Source: Amycolatopsis solani (GTDB lineage: Bacteria > Actinomycetota > Actinomycetes > Mycobacteriales > Pseudonocardiaceae). Taken from it: a DNA stretch of 64,000 nucleotides. The DNA lies in NCBI RefSeq assembly GCF_033441515.1, contig NZ_JAWQJT010000001.1, positions 62,001 to 126,000 on the forward strand, read 5' to 3'. A program made the translations under genes and the position numbers. Positions 33,010 through 42,200 of the stretch are shown one piece after another (position 1 is the first letter of the stretch; the number at the start of each line of letters is the position of its first letter). The notes below the pieces were generated by a model. The model did not search any database and had not been told where the DNA came from. It saw nothing but the letters and a program-made list of their open reading frames with translations.

Positions 33010-34145
33010 GTTCGCCCTGCCTCTCGTTCCACCCTGTCCAGTTCGCCCGCCAGCCGGACCAGCTCGGCGTCGCCGGTCACCGGCGGGCCGTAGAGCACCG
33101 CCCCGACGTCGTTCGCGGCGCGGCCGGTGCGCTCGCTCACCGAGGCCACCAGCGCCGCCGGGTCGGCGTCGCGCGGCAGGCCCAGCGCGGTCCGCAGCCG
33201 GGTCCGCGCCGCCTTCCGCAGCGTCTCACCCGCGTGGTCCGCGGCCTTCGCCCGCCGGTACAGCCGGGCGCGCCCCTCGGCGGTTTCGGCCGCGCGGACG
33301 ACGATCGGCAGCGGCTCGGTGACCACCGGGCCCAGCCGCCGCGCCCGCCACAACGCCAGCAGCACGACGGCGATCCCGGCCTGCGCGGCGCCGTAGTACC
33401 AGCCGGCCGGGATCAGGTCGAAGATCGACTTGCGGGTGTCGTCCAGCCCCGGGTCCGACACCGACGGCAGGTACCAGACCAGCCGCGGGTGCGCCCCGAG
33501 CAGGCGCAGCGCGAGCGCCGCGTTGCCCTGGTCGGCGAGCCGCGAGTTGGTCAGCGGCGCCGCCGAGCCGAGCAGCGTCGTCGTGCCGCCCGCGTCGGCG
33601 AGCTGCAGCAGCGTGCCACCGCCGTCTTCGCCGGGGTAGCAGGACCGCGCGCCCGGCGCCGCGTACCCGGTCCCGCCGAGCGTGACGTCGCCCGCCGCGA
33701 CGGCCGCGGCGACCGTGCACTGCGGGCTCAGCGTGCCGACGTCGTTGTCGCTTTCCCGGCGCACCAGCGGCAGCGAGTCGTGCAGCGTCACCGCGCCCGG
33801 CGCCACCAGCACGACGTCGGCGGAGCCCCGCCTCATCGCGTCGAGCCGCTTCGCCGGCACCAGGTCGGGCTGGGTGACGAGCAGCGTCGCGTTCTGGCCG
33901 ACGGCGTCGTCCGCTTCGGCCATCGTGTGCGCGGTCCGGAGGTCGACGCCCTGGTCGCGCAGGAGCTTCGCGAGCGCGTGGGCGCCGCCGGGTTCGTACG
34001 AGCCGGGTTCGAGGGCGCCGTGGGTCTGCTCCCCGCGGCCGAGCAGGAGCAGAGCGCCCGCGCCGAAGATCAGCGCGACGAGCGCGAGCGGGATCCGCGC
34101 ACCGCGCCAGATCCGGCGCAAGTCCGGCGAGACCGCTGTGCTCAT
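33006..34145 (-). CDS. DUF4350 membrane-anchored protein
   Basis: A 379-residue protein with one N-terminal transmembrane helix (about 17-36), an external DUF4350 domain (PGGAHALAKLLRDQGVDLRTAH, 50-245), a second helix near 253-272 (GAAQAGIAVVLLALWRARRLGP), and a cytoplasmic helical tail with TAEGRARLYRRA. The order DUF4129-DUF4350-MoxR-DUF58 is conserved in actinobacteria and points to one membrane complex. ATG 34145 has GGAGG at good spacing and overlaps the stop of a 13-codon micro-frame that fills the gap to the gene upstream. Confidence 0.87.
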   Translation of the reverse strand: MSTAVSPDLRRIWRGARIPLALVALIFGAGALLLLGRGEQTHGALEPGSYEPGGAHALAKLLRDQGVDLRTAHTMAEADDAVGQNATLLVTQPDLVPAKRLDAMRRGSADVVLVAPGAVTLHDSLPLVRRESDNDVGTLSPQCTVAAAVAAGDVTLGGTGYAAPGARSCYPGEDGGGTLLQLADAGGTTTLLGSAAPLTNSRLADQGNAALALRLLGAHPRLVWYLPSVSDPGLDDTRKSIFDLIPAGWYYGAAQAGIAVVLLALWRARRLGPVVTEPLPIVVRAAETAEGRARLYRRAKAADHAGETLRKAARTRLRTALGLPRDADPAALVASVSERTGRAANDVGAVLYGPPVTGDAELVRLAGELDRVEREAGRT

Positions 34146-34183
34146 GCCGCCTCCGCGGGAGGGAGTACGTCGGCGGTGCTCAT
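34142..34183 (-). other. 13-codon micro-ORF bridging two operon genes
   Basis: An ATG at 34183 overlaps the DUF4129 stop as ATGA. The frame reads 13 codons (MSTADVLPPAEAA) and stops at a TGA (34142-34144) that itself overlaps the next gene's ATG. The next protein begins MSTA too. It may pass ribosomes along the operon or be a relic of a duplicated start; no peptide function is suggested. Confidence 0.4.
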
Positions 34184-34809
34184 ACGGCGACCGGCCGCTC
34201 GCGGCGGCATTGCTCGTCCAGCTCGGTCAGCGTGCGGTACGCCGCTTCGGTGCCTTCGCGGCCGCCGTAGTGGACGTCGTCGAAGAGCCGCGCGCCTGTC
34301 CTCAGCGCGTCGGCCACGTTGGGCAGCAGGACACCGGCTTCGGCGGCGGCTTCGTCCGCCGTCCGGCCGGAGCGCGTGTCGAGCAGCGCGCGCTCCTCCA
34401 GCGCCCGCACGACGGCGCGGAAGCGGTCGCGCACGGCGTCGTCGTACCGGCCGGCCGCGGCGGCTTCGGCGGCCGAGCGGCGGTAGTCGGCGGCGTTCTT
34501 CCGCTCTCCGCCGAAAACGACCCGGTCGGCGCGGGCCGTGCGAGCGACCTTGCCGGTGCGCAGCCGGACCACGACGACGAGCACGATCAGCAGCACCAGG
34601 ACCAGCAGCAGCCCGAAGGGCCCGCCCGGGACCACCGACGACATCCCCCGCAGCAGCTTGTCCAGCTGCTCGCCGAGCCACTGCCCGACCTGCTCCAGGA
34701 AACCCGGCTGCGCGTCGCGGTACTTCGGGTCCGAAAGCTCCTCCGCGGCGGCGCGGCGGGCCGAGTCCCGGTCTATGTCGACCGGGACGTCAGTCAAGAA
34801 CAGCGTCAC
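34180..34809 (-). CDS. DUF4129 protein
   Basis: A 209-residue protein with an N-terminal external segment beginning DVPVDIDRDSARRAAAEELSD, a transmembrane helix near residues 68-88 (LLLVLVLLIVLVVVVRL), and a cytoplasmic DUF4129 domain with DYRRSAAEAAAAGRYDDAVRDRFRAVVR, which resembles transglutaminase-associated tails. It is part of the MoxR-DUF58-DUF4350 set. The start at GTG 34809 overlaps the preceding stop as GTGA; a second GTG lies one codon upstream. Confidence 0.85.
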   Translation of the reverse strand: MTLFLTDVPVDIDRDSARRAAAEELSDPKYRDAQPGFLEQVGQWLGEQLDKLLRGMSSVVPGGPFGLLLVLVLLIVLVVVVRLRTGKVARTARADRVVFGGERKNAADYRRSAAEAAAAGRYDDAVRDRFRAVVRALEERALLDTRSGRTADEAAAEAGVLLPNVADALRTGARLFDDVHYGGREGTEAAYRTLTELDEQCRRERPVAV

Positions 34810-35969
34810 CACGCCTGCGGGGGCTGGACCCCGGCCGCGCGCGCCAGCTCGATGTCCATGCCTTCGCGGCGCATCCGCTGGTCGAGGTAGACGATCGCGG
34901 TGACCAGCGCGACGAACGGGATCGCGATGGTGCCGGAGACGATCTGCCCCGCCGACTGCAGCAGCAGCTCGCCGGTACCGGGCACGGACACCTTGCCCGG
35001 GTTGAGGAACCCGTCGAACACGCCGGTGCCGATGGTGAACGGCAGCTGGATGATGTTCTCGAAGAACGACTGGATGATCCGCGCCACGAGGAGCACGCCG
35101 AGCACGCGCCAGAACGCGCCGCTCACCAGCTTGACCGACCGGGCGAACGCCTCCCGGAACGTGCCGCGTTCGAGCACCAGCGCCGGGGACGCCAGCGCCC
35201 AGAACACCCAGGCGAGCACGCCAGGGATGATGCACAGCATCAGGCCGACCGTGGTGACCAGCGCGTAGACGAAAGCCACGCCCAGCAGGGGCAGCAGCCG
35301 CGGCTGCACCTCGCGCCACGCGATGCCGAAGGTGACCTCGCGGCCCAGCGCGGCCCGGCCCACCACCGCGGCCATCAGGCCGGTGGTGATCGTCATGAGC
35401 AGCGTGGAGATGAGCGACGCCGGCAGCGCCACGATGAGGAGGTCCCCGAACGTGCCGAAGAGGGCGTTGCGCAGTTCTTCTTCGGTCGCGCCCGGCCCGA
35501 GCTCGGCCGTCGTGGCCAGGCTCTCGAGGTCGGCGTACAGGAACTTCTGCGCGGCGAAGGTCAGCGCGGCGCTGATCACCGCGACCACCGCGCCGATGCC
35601 GAGGACGAGCAGCGCGTGGCGGCGGAGCGTGGTGATCGCGCCGTCGAGGATGTCGCCGATGTTCAGCGGCCGGAGCGCGATCACACCCGGCTTGCCCAGT
35701 CCGTGCGGGTTCCAGCGCGGCTGCGGCGCGTACTGCGGTGCCGGCGGCTGCCAGCCCGGTGCCTGCTGCTGCCAGCCCGGCGGCGGCGTGGGCGGGGCGG
35801 CCGGGGTGTCCGGCGCCTGCCAGCCCCGCGGCGGCGTGGCCGGTGACGCCGGGTGATCTCCCGACGCCTTCGGCTCACCCGATCCGGGGGCAGGAGCCGC
35901 GGGCACGCCCTGGCTCGGTGTCGGCGTGTCGGCGCCCTCTCCGCCGGACGCGCCACCGGTGTCTGTCAT
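34806..35969 (-). CDS. multi-pass membrane protein with Pro-rich N-terminus (GPDPase-membrane-like)
   Basis: A 387-residue protein. Residues 1-90 are a Pro/Gly/Gln-rich cytoplasmic head with PPPGWQQQ-type repeats. From about 98, PLNIGDILDGAITTLRRH leads into six hydrophobic helices, a pattern like the membrane domain of glycerophosphodiester phosphodiesterase proteins without the catalytic domain. It is the first gene of the leftward MoxR-cluster operon, divergent from the second metallopeptidase gene, which shares a Pro-rich head. The ATG at 35969 follows a GAGGGGC-like Shine-Dalgarno. Confidence 0.8.
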   Translation of the reverse strand: MTDTGGASGGEGADTPTPSQGVPAAPAPGSGEPKASGDHPASPATPPRGWQAPDTPAAPPTPPPGWQQQAPGWQPPAPQYAPQPRWNPHGLGKPGVIALRPLNIGDILDGAITTLRRHALLVLGIGAVVAVISAALTFAAQKFLYADLESLATTAELGPGATEEELRNALFGTFGDLLIVALPASLISTLLMTITTGLMAAVVGRAALGREVTFGIAWREVQPRLLPLLGVAFVYALVTTVGLMLCIIPGVLAWVFWALASPALVLERGTFREAFARSVKLVSGAFWRVLGVLLVARIIQSFFENIIQLPFTIGTGVFDGFLNPGKVSVPGTGELLLQSAGQIVSGTIAIPFVALVTAIVYLDQRMRREGMDIELARAAGVQPPQAW

Positions 35970-36162
35970 CGAAGCCCCTCGCCTGCAGTACCTGCTTGCG
36001 GACACTCTCTCAGAGCCCGTTGCACCCGGCCAGACCTGGGGTGACGTCCGGTCGCCGTGACACCACGCGCACGGACGGGTGCGAGACGGCCCATTCCCCC
36101 GATATGCTGAATGGCGGGATCGGGTACCCCCGGTCCGTACCGAGACCCTTCGGGACTGCCTA

Positions 36163-37239
36163 GTGACGCAACCGCCCCACGGCCAGGTACCGCCTCGCGG
36201 AACCGTTCAGCCGCCGCCGGTGCCGGGTGCGCAACCGGATCTCCCGTGGCTCGGCCAGCCGCACACCGTGGCCGCACCGAAGCGCCGTTCGCCGGCGGCG
36301 GTGATCGGCGTGTCCCTGGGCGCGGTGGCCGTGCTGGTGCTCGGGCTGGTCGCGATCGTCGCGCTCAACCGCACCGAAACGCCGCTGGCCAACCCCAACT
36401 TCCGTGACGCACCGTCGTCGCAGGACAGCCCGGCTCCGCTGCCGCCCGGCGGCGCGGGTGCCCCGGCGTCGGCTTCGGCCCCGTCGTCGGAAACCCCGTC
36501 GCCCAGCGCGACCGGCCCGCAGAAGGTCCTCAAGCTGGCCGACCACCCGATCCTGCAGGACCCGAACGCCGGTCTCCAGAACCGCGTCTGCACGCTCCCG
36601 ACCTGGCAGAGCACGCAGGCCGGCGCGGAGGCGTTCTTCACCGCGGCCAGCAAGTGCCTCGACGCGGCGTGGGGCCCCTTCCTCGAGGCCTACCACCTGC
36701 CGTTCACGCCGCCGGCGTTGCACTTCCCGACCGGCGCGAGCTTCGAGACCGAGTGCGGCACCATCCAGGTCGGCATCGCGACCGCCGCGTACTACTGCGA
36801 AAACAACCTGTACGTCCCGTTCCGCGGGCTGCAGACCGACCAGTACGGCAACAACCCCGGCGTGTACCTGGCCCTGTTCGCCCACGAGTACGGCCACCAC
36901 GTGCAGGAAGTCGCGGGCCTGATGGACGCGGCCTGGCAGAAGATCTACGAGGCGGGCCAGAACAGCCCCGCCGGGCTGGAGATGTCGCGCCGCAAGGAAC
37001 TGCAGGCCCAGTGCTTCTCCGGCATGTTCCTCGGCGCGCACGTCGACCAGGGCGGCACGATCAGCCGCGACATGTACAACAAGGCCTGGAACGACCAGGA
37101 GACCCGCGGCGACAACACCTCCCGCAGCCACGACCACGGCACGAACGCGCACTACGCGGCCTGGTGGCGGGCGGGCGCGACGAGCAACCGGATCGCCGAC
37201 TGCAACACCTTCGCGGCGCCGTCGTCCGAGGTCAGCTAG
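36163..37239 (+). CDS. membrane-anchored neutral zinc metallopeptidase, second copy
   Basis: A 358-residue paralogue of the protein at 26010-27506: a shorter Pro-rich head (1-45), one transmembrane helix (46-68), a Ser/Pro linker (80-120), and an external neutral zinc metallopeptidase domain with His241-Glu-Tyr-Gly-His245 and MSRRKELQAQCFSGMFLG. Both copies share the YNKAWN/YNEAWN and DCNTF/QCNTW ends, so they are recent or strongly constrained duplicates. GTG 36163 gives the natural start; the frame upstream is open but crosses the promoter region (TATGCT at 36103). It overlaps the convergent next gene by 8 bp. Confidence 0.88.
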   Translation: MTQPPHGQVPPRGTVQPPPVPGAQPDLPWLGQPHTVAAPKRRSPAAVIGVSLGAVAVLVLGLVAIVALNRTETPLANPNFRDAPSSQDSPAPLPPGGAGAPASASAPSSETPSPSATGPQKVLKLADHPILQDPNAGLQNRVCTLPTWQSTQAGAEAFFTAASKCLDAAWGPFLEAYHLPFTPPALHFPTGASFETECGTIQVGIATAAYYCENNLYVPFRGLQTDQYGNNPGVYLALFAHEYGHHVQEVAGLMDAAWQKIYEAGQNSPAGLEMSRRKELQAQCFSGMFLGAHVDQGGTISRDMYNKAWNDQETRGDNTSRSHDHGTNAHYAAWWRAGATSNRIADCNTFAAPSSEVS

Positions 37240-37687
37240 CGGGTTTGGGCCGCAGCGGGATGCTCAGCCAGAGGTAGACGAACATCCCGCCGGAGAAGCA
37301 GGCGAACACCAGCAGCGCCAGCCCGAGCGGCCGCCGCGCGTCCGACGCGCCGACCGAGGTGTCGGCGGCGTGCACGGTGACCGCGCCCTGCTCCGGCAGC
37401 ACCTCCGGCACGCCGACCTCGACGCGCTCGCCCTGGCCGTGCCCGCAGCCGTTCAGCGTGCCCTCGTGCGTCTTGCCCGCGATGGTGAACTTGACCGTCT
37501 CGACCGCGTCCGGCTTGTCGCACGCCGCGGGCTTGACGACCTCGGCCTGCACCGGCGCGCCGAGGTCGGCGTTGGTGATGCCCAGCAGCCCGGGCCCGGC
37601 CAGCCAGGCGAGCAGCACGACGAGCACACCCGCCGCGGCCGGGATCGCCACCGTGGGCCACTTGAGGGCGAGGGATCGCGGGGGCAC
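37232..37687 (-). CDS. small two-helix membrane protein of unknown function
   Basis: A 151-residue protein with a helix at each end (about 12-34 and 122-143) and an external middle containing Cys55 (KPAACDKP) and Cys81 (NGCGHGQG), possibly disulfide-linked. No domain recognised. It is co-directional with the channel gene and ends inside the convergent metallopeptidase gene's last codons. GTG 37687 is the start. Confidence 0.65.
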   Translation of the reverse strand: MPPRSLALKWPTVAIPAAAGVLVVLLAWLAGPGLLGITNADLGAPVQAEVVKPAACDKPDAVETVKFTIAGKTHEGTLNGCGHGQGERVEVGVPEVLPEQGAVTVHAADTSVGASDARRPLGLALLVFACFSGGMFVYLWLSIPLRPKPAS

Positions 37688-37729
37688 CCGGCCATGGTTC
37701 CAGAAACCGCGGCCGAAACCCAGGCGGCC

Positions 37730-38812
37730 TCACCGCTGCTCGATCTTCTCCGCCTGCGTGACCTTCTTGACGTACAGGAGCTTGTCGCCGGGCTCGATGG
37801 CGTCGGCCTGCGGGGCGTCGACGCGGTAGAGGACGCCGTCGCGGACCAGGCCGAGGACCAGGTCGGGCAGGTGCCGCGGCGACCCGCCCGCCTCGGACGG
37901 CTCGACCGCGCGCTCGGCGATCGCCAGACCCGATTCGGGCGTGAGCAGGTCCTCCATGATGTCGACGACCAGCGGCGTCGACGTCGCCATGCCGAGCAGC
38001 CGGCCCGCCGTCTCGCTGGAGACGACGACCTGGTTGGCGCCCGACTGCTTGAGCAGGTGGACGTTCTCCGCCTCCCGCACCGACGCCACGATGTGCGCCT
38101 TGGGCGCCAGCTCGCGGGCGGTGAGCGTGACGAGCACAGCGGTGTCGTCCCGGTTCGGGGCGACGACGACCGCGCGCGCGTGCTGGACGGCGGCGACGCG
38201 GAGGACGTCGGAGCGGGTGGCCGAGCCGTGCACGGCGACCAGGCCCAGCGCGCTCGCCGCGTCGAGGGCCTGCTGGTCGGTGTCGACGACGACGATCTGG
38301 CCGGGCTCGGCGTTCTCGTCGCCGAGCAGCGCGTTGACGGCGGACCGGCCCTTGGTGCCGAACCCGACGACGACCGTGTGGTCGCGCACCTTCGTCCTCC
38401 ACTTCTGGATCTTGAACGCCTGGCGGGAGCGCTCGGTGAGCACTTCCAGGGTGGTCCCGACCAGGACGATGAGGAAGAGCACCCGCAACGGGGTGATCAC
38501 CAGGACGTTCACCAGCCGGGCGGACGACGTGGCCGGCGCGATGTCGCCGTAACCGGTGGTCGAGAGCGAGACGGTGGCGTAGTACAGGCTGTCCAGCAGG
38601 GACAGCCCGTCGCCGTTCGCGTCGCGGTACCCGTCGCGGTCGACGTAGACGATGATCACGGTGGCCAGCAGCGCGAGCGTCGCGCCGATGATCCGCTTCA
38701 CGATGGACCGCAGCGGGCTGACCGTCAGCTCGGGCATCCGCAGGACGCCGACGAGCTCGTGGTCCGGCCGATCGGTGAGACTGCCCAGCGGCAACCGCCT
38801 CAGGGCCTTCAT
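37730..38812 (-). CDS. potassium channel with TrkA-N/TrkA-C domains (Rv3200c-like)
   Basis: A 360-residue two-helix K+ channel. The selectivity filter TTGYGD is at 85-90 between hydrophobic segments at about 42-58 and 100-122. A cytoplasmic RCK domain follows: TrkA-N with VVVGFGTKGRSAVNALL and DTDQQALDAA, then TrkA-C from about 275. NAD(H) or Ca2+ gating is expected of the family. M. tuberculosis has this gene (Rv3200c) beside adnB and nudC, and here it is 0.5 kb from adnB. The ATG at 38812 is the start; the DoxX-like gene is divergent. Confidence 0.9.
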   Translation of the reverse strand: MKALRRLPLGSLTDRPDHELVGVLRMPELTVSPLRSIVKRIIGATLALLATVIIVYVDRDGYRDANGDGLSLLDSLYYATVSLSTTGYGDIAPATSSARLVNVLVITPLRVLFLIVLVGTTLEVLTERSRQAFKIQKWRTKVRDHTVVVGFGTKGRSAVNALLGDENAEPGQIVVVDTDQQALDAASALGLVAVHGSATRSDVLRVAAVQHARAVVVAPNRDDTAVLVTLTARELAPKAHIVASVREAENVHLLKQSGANQVVVSSETAGRLLGMATSTPLVVDIMEDLLTPESGLAIAERAVEPSEAGGSPRHLPDLVLGLVRDGVLYRVDAPQADAIEPGDKLLYVKKVTQAEKIEQR

Positions 38813-38903
38813 GCACCGGCTCCCAGCGGCTGGTGTCGAGCGTCACTCACGCCCGGAGGATAGCCCAACCGGGTGGCGGGCCGCCGCGTGGAACGATGAG
38901 CCC

Positions 38904-39272
38904 ATGGCTACTTCGCAACGGCCCGCGCACCTCCTGGCGGGGGCGCTGGGCTTCATGGGCGTCCTGCACTTCGCCGTGCCCAAGCCGTTCGATGGCTTGA
39001 TCCCACGCTCGCTGCCGGGTTCCCGCCGCGCGTGGACGTACGGCTCGGGGGTGGCGGAGCTGGCGGTCGCGGCCGCGGTGGCGGCCCCGCGCACCCGCCG
39101 CCTGGGCGGCCTGGCGGCGGCGCTGCTGTTCTTGGGGGTGTTCCCGGGGAACGTCAAGATGGCGGTGGACGCACGGACCGCGCCGGTGCCGCAGCGGGCG
39201 ATCGCGTGGGGCCGGCTGCCGCTGCAGTGGCCGCTGATCGCGTGGGCGTTGAAGGTCCGCGACCGCGCCTGA
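38904..39272 (+). CDS. DoxX-like small membrane protein
   Basis: A 122-residue protein with three or four hydrophobic helices and the segment HFAVPKPFDGLIPRSLPGSRR, which fits the DoxX-like group annotated in actinobacteria. The family is mostly uncharacterised. It ends 3 bp before the convergent adnB stop. The ATG at 38904 is used; the upstream open frame is an antisense shadow of the channel gene. Confidence 0.7.
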   Translation: MATSQRPAHLLAGALGFMGVLHFAVPKPFDGLIPRSLPGSRRAWTYGSGVAELAVAAAVAAPRTRRLGGLAAALLFLGVFPGNVKMAVDARTAPVPQRAIAWGRLPLQWPLIAWALKVRDRA

Positions 39273-39275
39273 AGG

Positions 39276-42200
39276 TCACGCCTCCGGGAGGTCCCGCAGC
39301 AGCCGGCGGAGACCTTCCGCGTCCAGCAGGTCCGCCGGGCGGATCGTGCGGTTCGCCCGCACGTAGTGGAACGCCGCGCGGACCTGCTCCACCGGCACGT
39401 TCTTCAGCGCCGCCCACGCCATCCGGTAGGCCGCCAGCTGGACCGACAGTGCCGGGAGCCGTGACTCGGCCGGGACCGAGCCCGTCTTCCAGTCCACGAC
39501 CTCCCAGTAGCCGTCCGGGTGCCAGAACACCGCGTCCATCCGGCCGCGCAGGGTGATGCCCTCGACGTCCGCCGAGAACGAGACCTCCACCGCCTCCGGG
39601 ACCCGCTCCGCCCACTCGCTTTCCTCGAACGCCTCTCGCAGCTCCTCGAAGTCCGCGTCCGGGGCCTCGTCGAAGTCGGCCGCGCCGGGGAGGTCGTCGA
39701 TTTCGATGAGCTGGTCGCCCCCGAAGCGGCGCTCCAGCCAGCCGTGGAACTCCGTGCCCCGGCGGGCGAAGCTGTTGGGCTCCATCGGCAGCGGCCGGCG
39801 CAGGTCGCTCGCGAGCCGGGCGCTGTCGTCGGCCAGCGTGACCAGCTGGCTCACCGTGAGCCGCGACGGCAGCGGGACCCGCTTGACGTGGTCGTCCTTG
39901 CGCGCCCACTCCTCCAGCAGGACGTCGGTGTCGGTCAGCCAGCCGTCGGGGTCGTCGTCTTCTTCCTCCTCGGGATCCGGGGCTGCCATCGCCTCTGAGA
40001 CCAGCTCGACCCCGGTCTGCACGCCGGTGCGGCGGTCGGCCAGCGGGTCGACCGGCCAGCGGCCCTTCCGCGAGTCCGACACCAGCGGGTTTTCGTCGTC
40101 CGCCCCCGGTTCCGGCGCCCAGTCGGCCAGCTGCCCGACGCCGGTTTCGCGCAGCACATCGGCGATCTCGGTCAGGAACTCCGACGGTCCCTTCGCGCGG
40201 CTGCTGCTTTCGTTCCACCAGTGCCCGGAGACGATCAGCGCGTGCTCGGACCGCGTCAGCGCCACGTAGCAGAGCCGCCGCTCCTCCGACTGCTCCCGCT
40301 CGACGAACCCGGCTTCGTGCAGTTCCAGTCCTTCTTGGACTTCCTTGCGGTCGTAGCCGTCGGCGATGCGCAGTTCCGGCAGGTCTTCGGCGTCCCCGCG
40401 CAGCACCGCGGGCAGCGAGGTCGCGGTCCGCAGCCACGACGACGACCGCCGCCGTCCGGGGAACACCTCGTGCACCAGGTGCGGGACGGCGACGACCTCC
40501 CACTCCAGGCCCTTCGACGAGTGGACGGTGAGCACCTGCACCCGGTCCGGGACGACCTCGACCTCGCCGGGGGTGAGCCCGTCTTCGGCGTGCGCGGCGG
40601 TGTTCAGGTAGTCCACAAAGGACAACAGGGTCGCGGTCGGCGCCGTTTCGGCGTAGTCGGTGACGACTTCGGCGAACGCGTCCAGGTGCGCGCGGCCCGC
40701 GGATCCGGGGCGCGCCAGCGACTCCACGTCCAGCAGCATCGTGCGCTCGACGTCGGCGACGAGTTCCGGCAGCGACTGGTCGAGCCGTCGCCGGAGCGCG
40801 GCCAGCTCCCAGCCGATCCGCCGGATGCGCCGGTAGCCCTCCGCCGAATACCGTTCCGCCGCGCCGGGTTCGTCGATGGCGTCGATCAGCCCGGCCTGCT
40901 CGACGCGCTCGACGACCAGCTCCGGGGTGTCGGACTTCTCCGGGCTGGACAGCTCGCCCGCGCGCCGCCACAACGCGGCGACGTCGGCGGCCGCGAGGCG
41001 CCAGCGCGCACCGGTCAGGAGCCGGGCCGCCGCGCTGCCCGACAGCGGGTCGGCCAGCACCTTCAACGTCGAAACGAGGTCGGCGACCTCGGGCTCGTCG
41101 AGCAGCCCGCCGAGCCCGACGACCTCGACGGGCAGCCCGCGCGCCCGCAGTTCCGCGGCGATCGGGGCCATGTCGGCGCGGCGCCGCACGAGGACCGCGG
41201 CGGTCGGCGGCTTGCCGGTCGCCTCCTGGTGGGCGTACCAGCGGCGGGACAGCGCGTCGGCGACCCACTCGCGTTCGGCGCGGATGTCCGGCAGCAGCGC
41301 GCACGCGATGTCCGCCGGCCCGGCGCCGTCCCGCGCCCGCAGCCGTTCGACGCCGAGACCGCGGGCGCGCAGCGGTTCGGCGATCGCGTTGGCGAGGTCG
41401 AGGATCTCCGGCGGGTTGCGGAAGCTGGTGAGCAGCCCGAATTCGTGCGCGGGGACGAGGCGTTCGCCGTCGAAGCGCGGGAAGTCCGTGGTGAACCGGG
41501 GCAGGTTGGCGGCGCTGGCGCCGCGCCAGCCGTAGATGGCCTGCGCCGGGTCGCCGACGGCGGTCACCGGCATCGGCGGGTTCTCGACGCCGCCGAACAG
41601 CGCGCGCAGCAGGACGCGCTGGGCGTGCCCGGTGTCCTGGTACTCGTCGAGCAGCACGGCGCCGTAGCGCTCCCGCTCGCCGCGCACGACCGACGGGTAC
41701 CCGCTCGCCAGCTGCGCGGCCAGCGACATCTGGTCGGCGAAGTCGAGCGCGCCTTCGTTGCGCTTGCGCCGGTGGTACTCCTCGACGAGCGGCAGCAGCG
41801 CGAGCCGGAAGTGCTGTGCCGCCATGATTTCCGTGAGCTTCTGCGGCAGCGCGGCCCGCTGTCCCTTGGCGCGCGGCGCGTTTTCGATGACCCGGCACAG
41901 CCATTGGGTGTACTCGGCGAGCTGCTCGGTGGAGATCAGGTGCTCGCCGAGTTCGCCGGCGAGCTGCAGGACGTCGGCGGTGACGGTCGGCGGGACGCGG
42001 TCGGTGTCGAGCTCGTTGTCCCAAGTGGACACGACCCGGTGCGCGATCTGCCACGACGACGTCTCGGAAAGCAGCCGGACGCCGGGTTGCACCGGCAGCC
42101 GGAGGCCGTGCTCCGAGAGCATGCGCCCGGCGTAGGCGTGGTAGGTGAGGACGGTCGGTTCCCCGGCGACCACAGTGGACCGCAGACCGCCGGTGGGGTC

